This document shows positions 15,308-23,224 of a stretch of 31,244 nt of DNA, one piece after another. The stretch comes from a virus. The stretch is taken from the IMG/VR virus record IMGVR_UViG_3300010379_000031, positions 1 to 31,244 of that record; one strand, written 5' to 3'. How positions within the stretch are numbered: position 1 is the first letter of the stretch; each line of letters opens with the position of its first letter. Under the pieces are notes generated by a model. That model had not been told where the DNA came from. It did no database searches and worked only from the letters and a program-made list of their open reading frames with translations. Position numbers and translations under genes: made by a program.

Positions 15308-16465
15308 ATGGCAACGCAACAACTCAATCTCATCGCAGATAGTTCAACCTATGCCAACTACTGGCAGTGGGCTGCGCCCATCGACCAGTGGTTCGCAACT
15401 AACAGTTGGGTACAGTCAACCGATACTGGTCAGTGGATGCGAAGCGGTTTGACCATCTCCGCCGTGTCTGGCATCTCCGGTTCGTCGGCCAACTATACTT
15501 ACACGTTGGTTTCGGGTGCCGCGTTGCAGGTTGGTCAAGCATTAACCATCACCGCGTTAACGCACTCCATCAACAATGGTACGTTCGTCATCACGGCTCT
15601 TGGGGCGGGGTACTTCACTATTGTAAATCAGAACGGAACGCCGTTGGCTGAATCGGGTTCTTCGGGCGTAGTAACAGCAGCATCCACGGTTCCCGGTTCG
15701 GGTGCATTCTACTACTCTATTTGGCAACCCACCGATGGTATGAGCAATTTTTACGCCAAGGTAGAATACGGTAATGACTCCGGTCAAACTAACTCTCCCT
15801 CCATTCGCATAACCATCAGCACCTCTACAAATGGTGCCGGTGTTGCATCTGGGGTAGTCATGGGACCGTATCGTACACAGGCTAATGGTGCTTCACCTCC
15901 AAGTTCTTCAATTACATACGATTGTAGATTTAGCGCAAGGCCGGGGCAGATTTCGGTGCTGATGTGGCGTGGTTCAGCTTCTTTGGGGTCGAACGGTTTG
16001 CCTCAAGCCTTCGCTATCGAACGTAGCATTATCCCATCGGGGGGCACTTATGCCTATACTGGAACTCACGTCACAATGATGTTGAACGGGAGCGGCAATT
16101 CAAGCGTACAAGGGTATGTTCAACAGACTCTGGTTTTTGGCGTGGGTGTGGCCCCTCTTGTATCTAACAACAACGGCATCACAACGGGGGGCATTCCTTG
16201 CCGTTATTTTTGGCTAGGGAATGGTGGTGCCAATCCACTATTTCAAAATATGGTTCCTATGGATACGGCTTCTCCCTTTGTTGGACAGTTTGATTATCCT
16301 TTGACTTCTTTTGGAGTGTTGCCCCAGTACATAGGGGTTGAAGGTGCAACTTTTTCCATCAATCTTTATGGCGCATCACACACCTATATAGAAACAGCAT
16401 CGGGGTTGTTGGGCAGAAGCACACCCAACAATTACCAAGTATATTTCTGTATGAGATATGAGTAA
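15308..16465 (+). CDS. Tail-fibre or appendage protein, 385 aa
   Basis: The N-terminal region has a module (about 50-125) with VGQALTITALTHSINNGTF and VITALGAGYFTIVNQNG, the same pattern as the C-terminal module of the 808-aa protein. The rest looks like a beta-sandwich, carbohydrate-binding type domain (for example FYYSIWQPTDGMSNFYAKVE). ATG 15308 lies 5 nt after the previous stop, so the two are coupled. Role inferred from context and composition. Confidence 0.7.
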   Translation: MATQQLNLIADSSTYANYWQWAAPIDQWFATNSWVQSTDTGQWMRSGLTISAVSGISGSSANYTYTLVSGAALQVGQALTITALTHSINNGTFVITALGAGYFTIVNQNGTPLAESGSSGVVTAASTVPGSGAFYYSIWQPTDGMSNFYAKVEYGNDSGQTNSPSIRITISTSTNGAGVASGVVMGPYRTQANGASPPSSSITYDCRFSARPGQISVLMWRGSASLGSNGLPQAFAIERSIIPSGGTYAYTGTHVTMMLNGSGNSSVQGYVQQTLVFGVGVAPLVSNNNGITTGGIPCRYFWLGNGGANPLFQNMVPMDTASPFVGQFDYPLTSFGVLPQYIGVEGATFSINLYGASHTYIETASGLLGRSTPNNYQVYFCMRYE

Positions 16466-16470
16466 TAGTG

Positions 16471-17790
16471 ATGGCAATCTCACCAACCACAGGATCGACA
16501 GCAACCCTCGGCGGGTCGGCAAGTACGCTGGCATTTTCAGCGAACACGTTGACTAATGGTCAGTATGTGGTCGTTGCTGTTTCAATTCTTGACCCCACAA
16601 TCACTGTTATGGGCATCGCCGATACGGGGAGCGACGTCTATACCTTGTTAGCCGCCACTTCCGCAGGAGGAATTCGTTCTGAAATTTGGGGTGCTACGGT
16701 AACTGCACTTACTGCCAGTATCACTATCACCATTACCTTCAGCGGTGCTTTATCGACCGCTTCCGCAGCGTATGAAGAATATGCAGGACCGACGCTTGTT
16801 TCGCCAATCGGCAATACGAGCAGGAAAAGCAGCACAAGTTTCGACCCAACTGGCAGCGTCACCACAGAGGACACAGGTAACTGGGTTATATCATCCGTGG
16901 CTATTGCATCTTCGTCGGGGGATACCATCACACCCACGGCTGGTACAAAGCGGCAATATGTTATCCCGGCTGCAACTACAGCGGGGGTTGCTTTATTTGA
17001 TAATGGAATCACTGGAGGTCCGATTGCAACAATTCCCAATGCGGCGGTGCTCTCCACTTCTCGGGCGTGGGCAACTGCAACTGTTGAGCTAAGAACGGGA
17101 GCGACTGCTTCATACATTACAGAGACGGAAATCGTTGTGTTTGGGGGTGTGCCGGTATATGTGGGGGAAACGGAGATAGCTATAATCCCCAGATACTTTA
17201 ACCCCTTCCTCTCTGTTCAGCCACTACCACTTGGGACTGTGGGCGTCCCCTATTCTACCCTAATCGCTGTTTTTGGTGATAATATACCGGCCGACCCCTA
17301 TAAACTCTCTGTAGTATCGGGGGCGGGCGAGTTGCCTTTGGGGCTTAGTTTTAACACACTAACAGGTGTTATCAGTGGCACCCCCACTACAGAAGGAACT
17401 TCAACTTTCAAAATTTTGGTCGTTGACGATGCCGGGTATTTTGGAATACAGGAATTCTATATCATAATAACTTTTGTTCCGAGTTACTTTTCTCCTGTCC
17501 CAGTTGCGGAGAATTTGGCGGGGGCTGTAGTTGGTGTTTCGTACAACGAGACTATCTCTGTTCAAGGTGGAACCTCACCCTACACCTTCGCCGTCATATC
17601 GGGCTCGTTGCCCACTGGACTATCTTTGGGGAGTTCTACGGGAATTATCAGCGGCACAGCAACGGGGGCTGAGGTGTCCACATTCACCATTCAAGTGACG
17701 GATACGAACACATATACTGGGGAGCAGGTATTTCAAATTACTGTAACCACTGCAAGCAGTGGTGGGGGTAACTTCGGAATGTTCTACTAA
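16471..17790 (+). CDS. Tail/appendage protein with two putative Ig (He_PIG) domains, 439 aa
   Basis: The first about 215 residues form a beta-rich domain of unknown type. Two Ig-like domains of the He_PIG kind follow (about 245-335 and 340-427), each with the signature LPLGLSFNTLTGVISGTPT or LPTGLSLGSSTGIISGTAT. Such domains are common on phage surfaces and mediate weak carbohydrate binding. It ends in a Gly/Ser tail and FGMFY. ATG 16471 is used; GTG 16468 is an alternative. It is the last gene of the + strand cluster. Confidence 0.75.
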   Translation: MAISPTTGSTATLGGSASTLAFSANTLTNGQYVVVAVSILDPTITVMGIADTGSDVYTLLAATSAGGIRSEIWGATVTALTASITITITFSGALSTASAAYEEYAGPTLVSPIGNTSRKSSTSFDPTGSVTTEDTGNWVISSVAIASSSGDTITPTAGTKRQYVIPAATTAGVALFDNGITGGPIATIPNAAVLSTSRAWATATVELRTGATASYITETEIVVFGGVPVYVGETEIAIIPRYFNPFLSVQPLPLGTVGVPYSTLIAVFGDNIPADPYKLSVVSGAGELPLGLSFNTLTGVISGTPTTEGTSTFKILVVDDAGYFGIQEFYIIITFVPSYFSPVPVAENLAGAVVGVSYNETISVQGGTSPYTFAVISGSLPTGLSLGSSTGIISGTATGAEVSTFTIQVTDTNTYTGEQVFQITVTTASSGGGNFGMFY

Positions 17791-17802
17791 TCGAACAACA
17801 TC

Positions 17803-17850
17803 TCGCCGGGAAATCTAAAGGCCCTTGGGGGTTTCAATGCCCCTCGGCGA
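17803..17850. terminator. Hairpin between convergent genes, probable terminator
   Basis: TCGCCG (17803-17808) pairs with CGGCGA (17845-17850), and GGGG (17827-17830) with CCCC (17840-17843). It lies between the last fibre gene and the convergent HNH gene. No U-run, so efficiency is uncertain. Confidence 0.45.
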
Positions 17851-17872
17851 AATGCCATCACGACGCGGATGA

Positions 17873-18775
17873 TTAGAACACCCAAGCTTTGGAATTCATC
17901 TCTTGGTGGGGGCAAACCGCACCGTTCACACTCTTCCCCATGTTGCAATTCCAGCAGTTGGTCTGGAGTAAGTCGGGGAACTTATTCTTAATCGCCCACC
18001 GATATAGTGTGCTATTACCAATCTCTTTTCGATGAGCAGCACCGTCGTTATTCACGTGGTCTAAAGTAAGAAATCGTTCATCGAACTCAATGCCGCAGCA
18101 AGCACACATACGACCATAGTGGTCAAAGCAAATCTTCTTGTTCTGACGATGGTATTCTCGACCATCGGCTGCACAATTTTCGCAATTGACTTGGCCCTCA
18201 CAGGATGGCTCACGACCGCAGGTTACACACAGACCAAGTTGTTTACGTTTGGTGGCAATTTCCTTACTCTTTTTTGAACTCCTCTCTGAGCAGGATTTAC
18301 ACAAAGAGAGTCCGGGAATGGTTGGGTTTTGGTCAGAGCAGTAGGCGCAAACTCCCGCCATTTTCTTCTTGGCACGACCTGCGTTGGCGAGTTTTGAACA
18401 TGGGTCGCAATCCACTCGATTAGGCTTGGCTGGGGAGTTACCACAACGCATACACATACCAGTGGCCCTGCGCTCGGCTCGTCTAGTTTTTTGTCGTTCT
18501 AGTTGTCTCTGGTATTTTGCTTGGTCTTTCGGTTCTAGCATAACCACTTCTCCCGGAAATCTGAATTCAAAGGGGTCAATGCCGAGTCGATAGGCTACAA
18601 CTCGCCGATATTCTTCGAGTAGCAAATTCCCCTTACCCTCGTTGCAGGTTCTGCAAGCGTTAACCACATTGTGGGTTTCTCCCCCACCTTTAGACCGAGG
18701 CACAATGTGGTCCTTGGTGGCTTTTCGCCTAGATAGCCTATCCCCGCAGTAAAAGCAGTGGCGGATGTGAACCAT
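17873..18775 (-). CDS. Double-HNH endonuclease with three zinc ribbons
   Basis: This 300-aa protein joins two nuclease domains. Residues 1-80 form a complete classic HNH domain (CFYCGD, KDHIVPRSKGGGETHNVVN, CRTCNEGKGN). Three zinc ribbons follow (about 107-205: CMRCG ... CDPC, CAYC ... CKSC, CVTCG ... CENC). Residues about 220-290 form a second HNH-like domain (CACCG, LTLDHVNNDGAAHRKE, NCWNCNMGK). The ribbons and second HNH match the protein at 19114-19779. It lies 3 nt after 18779-18991, whose final codons hold its RBS (GAGGAG). Probably a homing endonuclease formed by fusion. Confidence 0.85.
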   Translation of the reverse strand: MVHIRHCFYCGDRLSRRKATKDHIVPRSKGGGETHNVVNACRTCNEGKGNLLLEEYRRVVAYRLGIDPFEFRFPGEVVMLEPKDQAKYQRQLERQKTRRAERRATGMCMRCGNSPAKPNRVDCDPCSKLANAGRAKKKMAGVCAYCSDQNPTIPGLSLCKSCSERSSKKSKEIATKRKQLGLCVTCGREPSCEGQVNCENCAADGREYHRQNKKICFDHYGRMCACCGIEFDERFLTLDHVNNDGAAHRKEIGNSTLYRWAIKNKFPDLLQTNCWNCNMGKSVNGAVCPHQEMNSKAWVF

Positions 18776-18778
18776 TCG

Positions 18779-18991
18779 TTAGTTCATCTCCTCAGTTATT
18801 GCATCACAATGCTCCATAACTGAATTCAGAGTCGCCACGAGTTCCCTCACGGCATCTACGGTGCCTTCGAGTTCGAAGTCGGCAGGGTCAGTGGAGTTGG
18901 GGTCATCACATACGCGGATGCGTACGTTGTCGCGAGTCTTTTGGAGATAGATTTCGCAATCACCTTTGATAGTGAACACCATTCTATACAT
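18779..18991 (-). CDS. Hypothetical small protein, 70 aa
   Basis: Acidic, mixed alpha/beta small protein (IKGDCEIYLQKTRDNVRIRV, then an acidic helix). ATG 18991 is chosen because GAGGAG is 5 nt upstream; the frame opening at 19003 would place that RBS inside the gene. The RBS lies in the palindrome TGAGGAGCCTCA. Function unknown. A weak promoter (TTGTAG-17-TACTAT) may lie just upstream. Confidence 0.65.
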   Translation of the reverse strand: MYRMVFTIKGDCEIYLQKTRDNVRIRVCDDPNSTDPADFELEGTVDAVRELVATLNSVMEHCDAITEEMN

Positions 18992-19113
18992 GAGGCTCCT
19001 CATAGTACGGGGGTTGGTTGCTATCTACAACCCTTTTGAAAAGCTGGGATTGTCTATTTATTGCTTGCTTGTGTGAAATTTACAATTTAGCTTCCTTGTA
19101 TATAGGGGTTACT

Positions 19114-19779
19114 ATGAACCAAAAAGAGGAAGCCCGGAAACGGGTTAGGGAGCGTTATATACGGTTGAAGGCAGCAGGTATCTGTACCTCCTGCGGAACA
19201 ACGAAGGTACTGGATGGGAAAATTACCTGTCCTGAATGTCGCATGAATCACAAGAGGTTTTATGTTGAAGCCAAACAGAAACCAGAGCACCGACCTAAAC
19301 ACAGGAGACAACTTAAGCAATGGAGAGACCAAAACCTCGCTTACTGTAACAACCAGAGGAGGGCGTACTTGAAGAAACTGCGGGACGAGGTTTTAACCCA
19401 CTATGGAGGGTTGTGCGTTTGCTGTGGTGAGCCTGAGTTTGTATTTTTGAGCATTGACCACATCAACAATGATGGAAAGGAAGATAGAGAGGATACAGGT
19501 GGGTGCGGCGGCGCTGTTTTCTATAGAAAAATTCAACGATTGGACTACCCCCTCACACTACAGATTCTCTGTCACAATTGTAATCAAGCGAAGCGGATTC
19601 TAGGGTACTGTCCTCATCATCCTGAGTGGTCCCACACCCATGTTTGGTATTCCACTCACTGTACCAATTGTGGATGTGAGAAATCCTCCGAAACCATTGG
19701 CACCGTCTGCATCCCTTTGGTGTTTACACCTAAACGCCAATCGAATTCTATCTCTATGGTCGGGGCTTCGGTGCCATAG
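19114..19779 (+). CDS. HNH homing endonuclease
   Basis: The 221-aa protein has an N-terminal zinc ribbon (CTSCG ... CPEC, about residues 28-48), a basic helical linker and an HNH-like domain (YGGLCVCCGEPEF, LSIDHINNDGKED, CHNCNQAKRILGYCPHH), homologous to the C-terminal half of the protein at 17873-18775. ATG 19114 is chosen over 19018 because upstream sequence is AT-rich and not protein-like; the RBS is weak (AGGGG). Its last 124 nt overlap, antisense, the 3' end of the peptidase gene; those residues are probably a run-on beyond the original C terminus. Confidence 0.85.
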   Translation: MNQKEEARKRVRERYIRLKAAGICTSCGTTKVLDGKITCPECRMNHKRFYVEAKQKPEHRPKHRRQLKQWRDQNLAYCNNQRRAYLKKLRDEVLTHYGGLCVCCGEPEFVFLSIDHINNDGKEDREDTGGCGGAVFYRKIQRLDYPLTLQILCHNCNQAKRILGYCPHHPEWSHTHVWYSTHCTNCGCEKSSETIGTVCIPLVFTPKRQSNSISMVGASVP

Positions 19780-20426
19780 TTTCCTGACACCATGATGTGA
19801 AAACACCGCTGGCGATATTCTTCTTCGACTTCAACCATCCCTTCGGCGTGAAGGGGAAGAAGATAAATCTCAACCCATTTCCCTTCTTCCACAGTCATAC
19901 GTCTCCGGGCGAGGTCAATCGTAGTTCCGGCCAAGTGAGAAGATGCCGTCTCGCCTTCAGCCGGTGCGGCGTTGCCGTTCCACCGACGCAGTTTCTTCTG
20001 GACCTCCACCGTGCGAACAGCGGAGTCCACCATGATGGGCTCATGGAACTGTGCGTAGAAGGCGTCACTCAGACGGGTAAGAAACTGAGCCGTCCATGGG
20101 CGGCAGTACCGGCGATTCTCAGGAAGGTGCGGGTCTACCGTCAAGTGACTGTTCAAAGGCAGAGGCACCAAGTCTCCCGACTTGATAAGGGATTCAAGTT
20201 CGCGGTCGTCCTTGATGCGAGGAAGGCCGAGGCGGTCAATCTCTTCATTCTGAGCCAATAAACTGGCTCTAGTTGGAGGAAACATCGGATGCCAAAAGGG
20301 ACGCCGAAGATTCTTCGGGACGCTGATGTAGCTGTAATGGCGACTACGATTATGCTTAAACTTAACACCGGAGCACGGCGTCACCAATACCAATAACAAT
20401 GTCATAACAAAAATTTGTTTGAGCAT
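19656..20426 (-). CDS. Secreted DUF5715/M15-like peptidase, probable cell-wall hydrolase
   Basis: The 256-aa protein has an N-terminal signal peptide (hydrophobic segment about 5-19) and a domain with the metal-peptidase pattern SSHLAGTTID (His164, Asp171) and CFHIMVSGNYG (His210), plus SAVRT (135-139). This His-x6-Asp ... His layout is that of the LAS/M15 D,D- or L,D-carboxypeptidase group. The segment VPKNLRRPFWHPMFPPTRAS and the rest of the layout resemble DUF5715 proteins, which I know mainly from Acidobacteriota. It may be an exported endolysin or an acquired host gene. GGAG precedes ATG 20426, within the 3' end of the HNH gene it overlaps by 25 nt. HNH genes flank it on both sides. Confidence 0.75.
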   Translation of the reverse strand: MLKQIFVMTLLLVLVTPCSGVKFKHNRSRHYSYISVPKNLRRPFWHPMFPPTRASLLAQNEEIDRLGLPRIKDDRELESLIKSGDLVPLPLNSHLTVDPHLPENRRYCRPWTAQFLTRLSDAFYAQFHEPIMVDSAVRTVEVQKKLRRWNGNAAPAEGETASSHLAGTTIDLARRRMTVEEGKWVEIYLLPLHAEGMVEVEEEYRQRCFHIMVSGNYGTEAPTIEIEFDWRLGVNTKGMQTVPMVSEDFSHPQLVQ

Positions 20427-20932
20427 GGTTTCAACTCCGGGAAGTTCTGAATGAGGTACAACATGTGCTCGTATGAAAGTGCTGCTCCTTTCATGTGGTT
20501 ATGTCGGGTGCAGCATCGAACACTGTTTTCTATCGTGTAACCTAGCCCTGCAACTTTTTGGTCTAAACCAGACCCCACACTCGGTGGTAGAACTTCACCA
20601 CCATAAACACAGGGTTGAGCCAAAAGAGCTTCATACTGATGCTTCGTGATAATACAGGGTACATTACGTACTTTGGACGAGTGTCGCAAAGCATGATAAC
20701 GGGCTACATACCTTGTTCTATCGTGCGGTCCACCTTCAAACGTTCTCGTCTTAATCAGACACGCTTTGCACTGAGTGCTTCCGCCCCGTCGCAGATTGGA
20801 ACCATGAACAGGGTGGATGTTTCCACAATCACATCGACACAGCCACATAGCTTGGCCGGTTGCAGAGGAAGTTGTTGCCGACAAAACAACCCATTTACCG
20901 AATCGTTTCCCCGTGATGTCTTTTCGAGGCAC
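20402..20932 (-). CDS. HNH endonuclease with degenerate zinc ligands
   Basis: The 176-aa protein has the shared Cys-rich module (DITGKRFGKWVVL, WLCRCDCG, STQCKAC; about 5-60). Its HNH-like domain (about 107-150) reads CVYGGEVLPPSVGSGLDQKV and CCTRHNHMKG. Relatives usually have CxYCG and CCxxCN, so one Cys is replaced by Gly, and another by His or Arg depending on alignment; the usual LDR is LDQ. It may be inactive. GTG 20932 follows AAGGAG. Promoter P7 is upstream. It overlaps the peptidase start by 25 nt. Confidence 0.8.
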   Translation of the reverse strand: MPRKDITGKRFGKWVVLSATTSSATGQAMWLCRCDCGNIHPVHGSNLRRGGSTQCKACLIKTRTFEGGPHDRTRYVARYHALRHSSKVRNVPCIITKHQYEALLAQPCVYGGEVLPPSVGSGLDQKVAGLGYTIENSVRCCTRHNHMKGAALSYEHMLYLIQNFPELKPCSNKFLL

Positions 20933-20948
20933 GGATGCTCCTTGGGAT

Positions 20949-20978
20949 AGTATACCAAACTGACCTGCAAAACGGCTA
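20949..20978 (-). promoter_or_regulatory. Phage promoter motif P7 (TAGCCG-N17-GTATACT)
   Basis: TAGCCG (20978-20973) and GTATACT (20955-20949) are 17 nt apart on the - strand. The TAG of the -35 element is the stop codon of the gene at 20976-21197. It would drive the HNH gene and the peptidase. Confidence 0.65.
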
Positions 20979-21197
20979 CCTGATGTGGTGTTTCAGGATG
21001 AAGGCCGCTACTTCTTCGGGGGCAATTCGCCCGTCCGAACTACCATTCTGGACTCTAAATCTGGGGTCCGACTGAACCCTGTGGATGGGGAACTTGTGCT
21101 TTTGCCCCGTATGTGTAATGATTCCAACGGTATGGTGGCTTGCCAAGTAGGTGTATTTCAAGCTTCCATGGGGGGTGTCGATTATCAGTCTGTGCAT
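20976..21197 (-). CDS. Hypothetical small protein, 73 aa
   Basis: ATG 21197 with AGAGGG 5 nt upstream opens a frame for a His- and basic-rich protein (LASHHTVGIITHTGQKHKF; C terminus EEVAAFILKHHIR). The same frame is open for another 650 nt upstream, but there it is antisense to the + strand gene at 21291 and past its promoter, so the short form is taken. Function unknown. Confidence 0.6.
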   Translation of the reverse strand: MHRLIIDTPHGSLKYTYLASHHTVGIITHTGQKHKFPIHRVQSDPRFRVQNGSSDGRIAPEEVAAFILKHHIR

Positions 21198-21240
21198 AAG
21201 CCCTCTACTATAGGAATCGTAAATTATTTTCCCAAAATAC

Positions 21241-21270
21241 TGGCTATTTCCGGGGTATTCCCGGTATACT
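21241..21270 (+). promoter_or_regulatory. Phage promoter motif P6 (TGGCTA-N17-GTATACT), + strand
   Basis: TGGCTA (21241-21246) and GTATACT (21264-21270) are 17 nt apart. The -10 box ends 20 nt before ATG 21291, with GGAGAG between. It is the only copy found on the + strand, and it sits in front of the only + strand non-structural gene that is not a homing endonuclease. Confidence 0.7.
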
Positions 21271-21290
21271 ATTGGTGGAGAGAAGACACC

Positions 21291-22268
21291 ATGAGCAACC
21301 AAATTGCAGACCCCGAAGTGGACGGAATCCTGACCCCCGGCTTGATGACTGACGCCAAGCAGGTTCTGGCCTTCATGCTTTCTGGCAACGCAACGCTCAC
21401 CTTCAAAGGCAAAACCTGCCGCTACACCTACAAAATCTCTAAGGGCGACGAGCCCACCGACGAGCAGAAGGCGAAAGGCTGGAGCCAAGCGTGGTTTGTG
21501 GCTCTCCTGACCGGCTCTGACAACGAGAGCGACTACACCTACATGGGCATCATCCGCACCGACCGCCGTACCGGCATCTTGTCCTTCTACACTGCCGGTC
21601 GCACCCGCTACAACATGCAGAGCCCTAACGTCGTGGCCTTTACATGGGCGTTCAACATCATGCTCCAAGGCCGGATGCCGGTTGGTATGGAAGTTTGGCA
21701 CGAAGGCCGCTGTGGCCGCTGTGGTCGCAAGCTGACGGACGACGTTTCCATCAAGAATGGTTTCGGTCCGACTTGCATCGAACTGATGGGCGGCATGGCT
21801 GCGGTTCTGGCAACCACCTACGCAGCACCGGCTCCCACGGTCGTCCACTCCATCACCCCCATTAACGGCAACATGGATGCCATGAAGCAGACATATCCCC
21901 CGGCTGACAACCGCCCGGTGTTCTCCAGCTTCACCCCACGTCCGGCTGTTCGTCCCACCCCGGCACAGATTGTGGCTGAGGTCGATGCGGCAATGGCTTC
22001 CAAGAAAATCGGTTTCTCAACACAGCAGCCGGTCAAGAACACCCCGGCAGCGGTCAAGTTTGTAGTCGCGGTCGCCACTGGCGATGCCGAGGCTCTGGCA
22101 GCGTCACAGGGTTGGACGGTAGCCGAAGCCACCGAAGCCCTCAGCAAGCGCAAGACGGTCAACCTGAACGCCACGAAGGCACCCTCCAAGGCCGAGGAAG
22201 CTATCGCCGAGGCCATGATTGCCGGTGTCAAAACCGAACCCCTCGTTGACGAGGCGTACAACTTCTAG
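21291..22268 (+). CDS. DUF6011-like zinc protein, 325 aa
   Basis: ATG 21291 follows GGAGAG and promoter P6; the frame is open upstream to 20985 but that part lies before the promoter. The N-terminal 130 residues look like a compact single-strand-DNA-binding-type or similar beta domain (RYTYKISKGDE ... WFVALLTGSDN ... YTYMGIIRTDRRTGILSFY). A zinc motif of the DUF6011 kind follows (about 138-168: GRCGRCGRKLTDDVSIKNGF, then GPTCIELMG). The rest is Ala/Pro/Thr-rich and probably flexible. GC-rich third positions suggest strong codon selection, so it may be highly expressed. Function unknown. Confidence 0.75.
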   Translation: MSNQIADPEVDGILTPGLMTDAKQVLAFMLSGNATLTFKGKTCRYTYKISKGDEPTDEQKAKGWSQAWFVALLTGSDNESDYTYMGIIRTDRRTGILSFYTAGRTRYNMQSPNVVAFTWAFNIMLQGRMPVGMEVWHEGRCGRCGRKLTDDVSIKNGFGPTCIELMGGMAAVLATTYAAPAPTVVHSITPINGNMDAMKQTYPPADNRPVFSSFTPRPAVRPTPAQIVAEVDAAMASKKIGFSTQQPVKNTPAAVKFVVAVATGDAEALAASQGWTVAEATEALSKRKTVNLNATKAPSKAEEAIAEAMIAGVKTEPLVDEAYNF

Positions 22269-22271
22269 GGC

Positions 22272-22895
22272 TTAAATTCCCACTTCCTCACCCTCTTCTA
22301 TTTCTCCATCCTCAAACAACCCACTCTCTCGTCTATCGAGAAAGTCAAGAGCCTCTTCGATGTGCGGGGTGTAACGCGAATCTTCGGCCACTTCCTCCAT
22401 CTGCATCTCTGCTGCCCCACCTTGAACGTGGGTAGGAGCCGCCCCGGCTTTAGCAAGCTGGTCAGCCGTTCTTTGGAATGTCTTGACGGTAGGAGCGGCC
22501 TGAGTGCGCGGTCGCACGGCAACTGGCTTGGCGACCTTAACGACACTTTGCACGTTCCCACCGACTGCAATTACGCCGCCCGTGTCGCCCTCTTCAATAC
22601 CGGGAACTGCGTACATGTGAGTGGGGATTGCAGGGGCTTTCTGAGCCTCGGCGACCGCTTCATCCAATCGTTCGCCGACAATGAACTGAAGCATGGACAG
22701 GCCAGCGTCCTTCTCATGGGTTGAACAAGCGTTGAATACTTTCAGATAAGTCTCACCCGACTGCTCCCCGTTGACAACGAGAGGAGATAGAGGAGTCTTG
22801 CATTGTGTATCCTTGAACTCGGCGTACATCCCACAGCCGCAGGACACGTCCACAGAGATACGGTGGATGGTTGATTTGTTGACCTTCATTGCCAT
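22272..22895 (-). CDS. Hypothetical protein with N-terminal Cys cluster, 207 aa
   Basis: The N-terminal third carries possible zinc ligands (CGCGMYAEFKDTQC, later CSTH). The middle is Ala/Val/Pro-rich and the C terminus is strongly acidic (FEDGEIEEGEEVGI). ATG 22895 follows AAGGGA. It is convergent with 21291-22268, with only 3 nt between stops. Function unknown. Confidence 0.65.
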   Translation of the reverse strand: MAMKVNKSTIHRISVDVSCGCGMYAEFKDTQCKTPLSPLVVNGEQSGETYLKVFNACSTHEKDAGLSMLQFIVGERLDEAVAEAQKAPAIPTHMYAVPGIEEGDTGGVIAVGGNVQSVVKVAKPVAVRPRTQAAPTVKTFQRTADQLAKAGAAPTHVQGGAAEMQMEEVAEDSRYTPHIEEALDFLDRRESGLFEDGEIEEGEEVGI

Positions 22896-22897
22896 AA

Positions 22898-23224
22898 CTA
22901 AATCCCTTCGTCATAGTCGCGGAGGAACTTGCTCTCATCGACATGACAATTCAAAACAGAATTCACAAACCGAACACCTGCTTCTGACAACGGTTTTGAC
23001 GGCTCCGGGAGAGTGTTTTCCTCTTGAATGCTGTACGCCTCTTGAATCGCCGCAAGAGCAAAAGCAAGAGTACGAGCAGCGATACCTTCCCTAACATAAT
23101 TGGAGAGGTCGCCGCCTAACTCGCGAGTACAGAACTCCAGCTTTAACATCGGAGCGTTGTCATCGCTGTCATCCCCGAGGTAGTAAAGCTTGCCGCCGAA
23201 AGTTGGACAGAAATTTAGCTTCAC
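22898..23224 (-). CDS. Hypothetical protein, 108 aa
   Basis: No recognised motif; mixed alpha/beta, with an Ala-rich helix (AARTLAFALAAIQEAY). GTG 23224 overlaps the preceding stop (GTGA), so translation is coupled to the upstream gene. Function unknown. Confidence 0.65.
   Translation of the reverse strand: MKLNFCPTFGGKLYYLGDDSDDNAPMLKLEFCTRELGGDLSNYVREGIAARTLAFALAAIQEAYSIQEENTLPEPSKPLSEAGVRFVNSVLNCHVDESKFLRDYDEGI

Noticed and set aside
18205-18423. + strand frame inside the double-HNH gene
   Set aside because: Antisense shadow; no RBS and no motif.
21207-21235. Sigma-70-like promoter TTGGGA-17-TATAGT on the - strand
   Set aside because: The predicted transcript start would fall at about 21200, within the RBS of 20976-21197, so the message would lack a usable RBS.
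21198-21848. Extension of the - strand frame ending at 20976 over the start of the + strand gene
   Set aside because: It crosses promoter P6 and is antisense to a strongly supported coding region; the protein-like part begins at ATG 21197.
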